In this document: piece after piece, positions 59,388-64,000 of the stretch
Layout of the letters: the number at the start of each line of letters is the position of its first letter
Position numbering within the stretch: the first letter of the stretch is position 1
NCBI RefSeq assembly: GCF_004379255.2
Contig: NC_056049.1
Coordinates: 9,238,001 to 9,302,000 of the forward strand
DNA length: 64,000 nucleotides
DNA from: Salvia splendens
Lineage: Eukaryota > Streptophyta > Magnoliopsida > Lamiales > Lamiaceae
Direction of reading: 5' to 3'
Notes under the pieces: model-generated
Told to the model about the DNA's origin: nothing
The model's database searches: none
The model's input: only the letters and a program-made list of their open reading frames with translations
Program-made: the position numbers and the translations under genes

Positions 59388-59609
59388 TTAAATTGGTTGA
59401 GTAGACATGTACAAACTACCAATGGATCGAAACCTAGGTTTCTTGATGATGGGCTTCGCCTGCACAACACTTGTTGTTTTCTTCCTTTTACTGTTGCCGG
59501 ACGAGTCGCGTTCGACATCGTCGTCGTCTCCGAAGAGCTGATTGAGCAGCTGCTGAACTACTTCCGCTGCCAATTTCATATCCTTCTGAGCCATCAAGAT
59601 TAATTGCAT
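59388..59609 (-). CDS. Possible small single-exon gene, unknown function
   Basis: A 73-codon minus-strand ORF in otherwise noncoding DNA. Two starts are possible: the first ATG (59609) or the sixth codon (59594, MAQKDMKLAAEVV), the second giving a more natural N-terminus. A helical start (MKLAAEVVQQLLNQLF) is followed by an acidic DDDD patch, a basic nuclear-signal-like stretch (SKRKK) and a C-terminal block KKPRFRSIGSLYMSTQPI. Short plant proteins ending in a similar RFRS-IYxxTxPI block exist to my recollection, but I cannot name one. An (AT)n tract about 75 bp upstream could act as a TATA region. No transposon signature. Confidence 0.45.
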   Translation of the reverse strand: MQLILMAQKDMKLAAEVVQQLLNQLFGDDDDVERDSSGNSKRKKTTSVVQAKPIIKKPRFRSIGSLYMSTQPI

Positions 59610-59880
59610 GTGTGTGTTTTTGTAAGGAGAAAATTAAATGGGTTTCAATCCTTTTAAGTTTGATGATTCGAAGGGTTATATAATATATATATATATATAT
59701 AAGGGAGTTTGCATGATAAGGAAAAGGGAAGGAGATTACGCGTTAAAGGGAGTGCGTGTTGTGTGTGTTTCTTGCTTGGGGAGAAACAGCACTGTCGGCT
59801 CCACGAAGTTTATAGGAAGCTACCTATATATAAATAATGTACACATTTTTGGGTGTTGCGTAATTATATAAAATAAATAA
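59610..59880. other. Upstream flank of the small gene, with (AT)n run
   Basis: Contains an (AT)n run at about 59681-59701. Nothing else recognised. Confidence 0.5.
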
Positions 59881-60638
59881 GAGGGAATATTTTTTTGGTC
59901 CACGAACTTTGCCAAAGTATCATTTTAGGTTCGTACACTTTGAAAATATCATTTTAGGTCCGTTAACTACAGGTTAATATCATTTGAGGTATTTTGAACT
60001 TTTTCCGGACAAAAATGTCCTTAAGGCCTTCAAAAGGCAATGTGGAAAATTCTTTCGCCACTCATCTTGCGTCAAAGACCTAGGATCCAACAATTTGTAA
60101 CGCCAAATTTTTATATTTAAATTCAATTTGGATGGTAATTGATCTTCATTCTGAAATTGATATAAATAATACTCTGAATGACAATCCAAATTAATAGCTA
60201 TCTAATTTCAAAATAAATAAATTAAATATAATTCACAAATTACCTATTGTAAGGTCTTAAAATGCAGTTTAAATTAAAAAATAAAATAAAGTATCAAGTC
60301 TCAATTCACTATTCATAAATAATTGGTCATCTAATAATTGAAAAACAACACATATTTTTTACAACAAATTTTAATTATATTTAATTCAGTTTGGATGGTA
60401 ATTGAATTAAATAGTAGTAAAAAAATTATTGGACTCTAGGTCTTTGACGCAATATGAGTGACAAATGAATTGTCCAAATTGCCCTTAAAGGCCTTGAGGG
60501 CATTTTCATCCGGAAAAAGTTCAAAATACCTCAAATGATATTAACTTGTAGTTGACGGACCTAAAATAATATTTTCAAAGTTCACGGAGCTAAAATGATA
60601 CTTTGACAAAGTTCGTGAACCTAAAAAGATGTTCCCTC
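59881..60638. mobile_element. Mutator-type MITE with about 150-bp inverted repeats and exact 9-bp target duplication
   Basis: Left end GAGGGAATATTTTTTTGGTC, right end its inverted counterpart ending GTTCCCTC. The arms match over about 150 bases and share AAGTATCATTTTAG and GGTATTTTGAACTTTTTCCGGA. The flanks are AATAAATAA on both sides (59872-59880 and 60639-60647), an exact 9-bp duplication. The interior is AT-rich with a second inverted pair around GTCAAAGACCTAG. Confidence 0.88.
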
Positions 60639-60647
60639 AATAAATAA

Positions 60648-61119
60648 TAGTACACTATATATGTTGGGGGGGGGGGGGGATTGTGAGTATTATGATAGTA
60701 ACATTTTTTTGTATGGGAACCTTATAATAAAATTGTACGTAATTTATAAATTATTTGTAGTTAATGTATGAAACATTTGTATTGTGAAGCAGTATGTTAA
60801 TATTTTATGGAGTAAATACTTTATACATTTATTATGCTCCATATATTTTATATTCAAGTTAAAGTTGAGACTCTTAAGTTGGGACGGAGGGAGTAATAAA
60901 TAGTTAAAGTGGAGAGATGTTAAATAAGAGAGAGAATAATGTAGAGAAGACTCTCATCTACGTTATTCTCTCTATTATTTTATCATCTCTCCACTTTATG
61001 TATCATTTTTTAAAAATGAGTCTAGAAAATGAAATGTGATAATTTTTTTGGAATGTACTATCAAATCATTGTTATTATTGATATTAATAACAATAATATT
61101 ATTGTGATGGTTGATACAC
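60648..61119. other. Spacer with G run, solo Stowaway end and hairpin
   Basis: Has a poly(G) run near 60665-60679, a lone Stowaway right end (GGGACGGAGGGAG near 60882-60894), and an imperfect hairpin at 60906-60997 (AAAGTGGAGAGATG pairing with CATCTCTCCACTTT). No gene. Confidence 0.6.
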
Positions 61120-61122
61120 TTA

Positions 61123-61800
61123 GAGCATCTACAATAGAGCGGACGTCCCGACGGACAAGCACTAGGACATTCCAAAAACACCTCATGTCACGTCACTAGG
61201 GCATCTCACTATACAGTAGCGGACAGGCACTAGGACATCCCGGCAGACAACAACAATAATAAAAATTCACAAATTCACAAGCAATTACGGAACTAAAATT
61301 TCGACATGAATACGTGCAGAGAAGTTCCAGTAATGATTTTATAAAAAAAATAGTACAATGCAACGAAAAAAAACAACAATTTAAACAAAGTACATCTTAA
61401 TATGCCTTGAATTTGTATAGTTTGCCGCTAGCCGAACGGAGGTCTCGCTGTGCATGATATGTTAATGTTTTAGGCCTTCATTTCCGACGATCGTTGTGAA
61501 TGATAATACATGCGTTAGCCGGTCGCTCGTCCGTGGTGCAAATGAAATGAAGTGCAACGAGCCGGATATATAGAGTTGAAATTAAAAAAAAAAACAAAAA
61601 AATCCCCTTGTCCGTCCGCTCGTCCTTCTAGAACCCACAATAGCGGACGAGCCGACGGACGAGCGCATTATCCGACGGACAACCTCTCGTCCGTCTGGCT
61701 CGTCCGTCGGGCGCTAACTGGTCCCAATAGTGGACGAGCACGATGGTCGAGCGGCTTGCCGATCGCTCGTCCGCCGACTCGTCCACTATTGTGGATGCTC
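61123..61800. mobile_element. Tourist-like (PIF/Harbinger) MITE
   Basis: Begins GAGCATCTACAATAG and ends CTATTGTGGATGCTC, flanked by TTA on both sides (61120-61122 and 61801-61803), the PIF/Harbinger target. The ends are GC-rich with repeated CGGACG/CGTCCG words; the interior is AT-rich. 678 bp, no transposase. Confidence 0.87.
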
Positions 61801-61803
61801 TTA

Positions 61804-62612
61804 GTGATAAAATTCTTTTTTGATAGTGGTGAGTAATTTATATTATTGTGATGATGACATCAAATCATTGTTATTTATTGATATTAATTGAGTTTCAGTT
61901 TTATTTTAATTGAACAGAAAATTATTTTACGTTACTATCCAATATAATATGACCCTTCGTCCTAGACCAAAATAAAAAGTAATTCAAGCTTTCTTTTAAT
62001 TTAATTTCCGTCTTTAAGATTTAATGTCCATGAATTAATTGAAGTCCTTTATTGGCTGTGTTTTTTTAATCTCGATTTGGAGTTAATACTGATGATTTTT
62101 TCCGAAGAAGTTTCGTATTGATGTTGGACGAAGAAGAAAAATTGAAGGAATATTAGGCGAGGAAGATCGTCGAAAGTGTCAGCTGGCTGGTCAATAGTAT
62201 ATATATAGCTATGTTTTGGTGTAACGACATCGTTTTATTAGATGGAACTAGGTCAATTTGTTTTCTTTCAAACCAACGGAAATCTGTTTTCATTTCAATC
62301 TAGGGTTATTGAAATTTTTCATTTGATGTGAATTATTTGAATGACTTCAATTATTGATGCCGTGGTCTTCGATCTTATACTTTATTTGGTCTTTATTTAT
62401 GAAAACAAACCATTTCTTGTCGCTTTTCTTTTGTTGTATGTTTCTTTTCTTCAAACAATATGTCATATTACACTTTCAAAATAATCCGGTTTACATTTTG
62501 TCAAGAGTTCTTAATGCATTACTTATGTCCATTTTCAAAAAATAATTTACTTTCGTCATTTTGGTCTCGAAACAAATCTTCTCTTATTTTTTAAGATTTT
62601 TTCACCGCGTTA
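61804..62612. other. AT-rich spacer, no gene seen
   Basis: No supported frame and no paired repeat ends recognised. Confidence 0.5.
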
Positions 62613-62615
62613 TTA

Positions 62616-63100
62616 CAGCATCAGTAATGGTGACCTATCTCTAGAGCCTATCTTCATGCAATGAGAGTCCATCCCAGAGCCTATCTCAGAGCCCATTTTA
62701 TTTCCAAATCATCACTATTTTTATATATTTCACTTTTAATTGTTGGGGTAAATTAAAGACACCGTAATATACACAAAAAAACAAATTTTATTAAAAACAA
62801 AATAAAACATTCTACATTGAAAAACCTAAAAATAAAATAAGATAAAGATAGATAAAATGTGAATTGATGTAAAATTGCTGAAGTTGATATAACTGTGGAG
62901 AGAAGTAGAATTGAAATTGAGATTGGAAAGGGATGAATTAAATATTTTTAAAAAAGGGATATCGGCTAGGCCGATTGATCGGGCATGGGGGGAGGCGTTG
63001 GAGAAGGGAGATCGGCCCTCCCTCCGCAGTGGAGGCCGACGGGCACCGATGAGGTGGCCGATCGCTCGGCTGTGGCAATCAGCCACCATTGCCAATGCTC
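62616..63100. mobile_element. Tourist-like (PIF/Harbinger) MITE, degenerate ends
   Basis: Left end CAGCATCAGTAATGGTGAC and right end GCCACCATTGCCAATGCTC are imperfect inverted copies; TTA on both sides (62613-62615 and 63101-63103). The right third is GC-rich (CGGCC, CGATCG words). Confidence 0.72.
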
Positions 63101-63424
63101 TTACGCTACTCTAATGATGTAGATCTCTTTATCCATGTAAAAATTTTACAACTATTTTTCTGTTTTTTATCTTCTAATTTACTAATTTTATATTAAAATT
63201 TGTGTACGGGGTATTTTTTAGGATATAAACAAAGTACTATTTGGGGCAAGTCTACATGCGAAGACTTTGCGTAATTTCACTTAATTCTTGCGACGACACA
63301 ATATTCACAAAGTTTCTATATAAAGAGAAACAAAAAGAAAGAGGAAATGGTAAATATTTATAATCTTAAATACCAATGGAATGAGTCAAAAGCCGAACTT
63401 GGACTAAATCTATCCAATTTAATA

Positions 63425-63658
63425 TTTCCTCCGTCCCACAATAATTGTCGCTCTTTTTCATTTCGGTCTGTCTCATAATAATTGTCATACTTCATTTTTA
63501 GGTCTCATATTCCACTAACTCACTTCACTCACATTTTATTATAAAATCAATATAAAAAAGTGGGTCTCACATTCCACTAACTTTTCTAACCAACTTTTTT
63601 TTATAGTTTTTAAAATGTGCCCACAATAAGAGTGACAATTATTATGAGACCGAGGGAG
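63425..63658. mobile_element. Stowaway MITE
   Basis: Left TTTCCTCCGTCCCACAATAA, right TTATTATGAGACCGAGGGAG, TA on both sides. 234 bp. Confidence 0.85.
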
Positions 63659-63660
63659 TA

Positions 63661-64000
63661 TTAGTTAGATATGTTATTTAGAAACTGAAATCTACCTCAA
63701 TTTTACATTTAAAGTAAATTTTAATATTTCATCCATAAAATTACTTAACATCTTCTTGAGTTAAATCATCTTAAATGTCATACCTTTATTACGTTATTTG
63801 TAATTACTACTACTCCTCATAACATTGTAATAATATCAATTAGTGCAACACATTAATGGTTTTGCAATTGCATTTTCAGATAAAATTGAAAGACTGAGAT
63901 TGTTACATAGTTGTTGGATCTCTCTTTAACAATTTTTAAATTGTTTGAAATCACAACTAAATTTCCAATAATTAGCAGAAAAACACATACATATATTCCC
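63661..64000. other. AT-rich spacer to window end, nothing recognised
   Basis: No frame, repeat or signal that I can support. Confidence 0.5.

Noticed and set aside
61552..61836. ORF inside the Tourist-like element
   Set aside because: Built from CGTCCG repeats of the MITE end and runs past its boundary; no protein signature.

Overview
This is a plant nuclear window. The evidence is two intron-rich nuclear genes with GT-AG introns, plant Ty3/gypsy lineages, and many Stowaway, Tourist and Mutator-type MITEs. A eudicot is likely, and possibly an asterid such as Lamiales, but that last step rests on recalled family resemblance and not on a marker in the sequence.

Retroelement half (1-41377). 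An Athila-lineage element (1,490 bp LTRs, tRNA-Asp primer site, gag, pol, short acidic ORF) lies inside the integrase of a Tekay/Del-like chromovirus on the minus strand. That chromovirus has in turn inserted into a Mutator-transposase-like ORF on the minus strand. The whole arrangement appears twice: 1-19962 and 21423-41377 match almost base for base. The copies are separated by a 100-N gap (19963-20062) and a short stretch that is exactly the expected left flank of the nest. The copies share old lesions and 5'-LTR-specific and 3'-LTR-specific variants, and differ mostly by single-base homopolymer indels. The best reading is one locus assembled twice, either as unmerged contig ends or as two haplotypes.

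Gene half (41378-64000). After about 3.3 kb of AT-rich noncoding DNA comes a complete 17-exon gene on the minus strand for the large subunit of ribonucleotide reductase (44713-49400; 810 aa). Its promoter has a TATA box and an E2F-type site, fitting S-phase expression. Next is a decayed Myb/SANT-like ORF1 of a PIF/Harbinger element (49847-50583), then a complete 7-exon gene on the plus strand for a LIKE-COV membrane protein (51661-55068; 263 aa) with a Stowaway in intron 3. From 55.5 kb the window is mostly MITEs, several nested or with exact target-site duplications, plus one plausible small single-exon gene (59388-59609, minus).

The two conserved genes are unrelated in function. The rest is transposon-derived or unassigned spacer. 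All coordinates and splice sites were read by eye; no database search was run.
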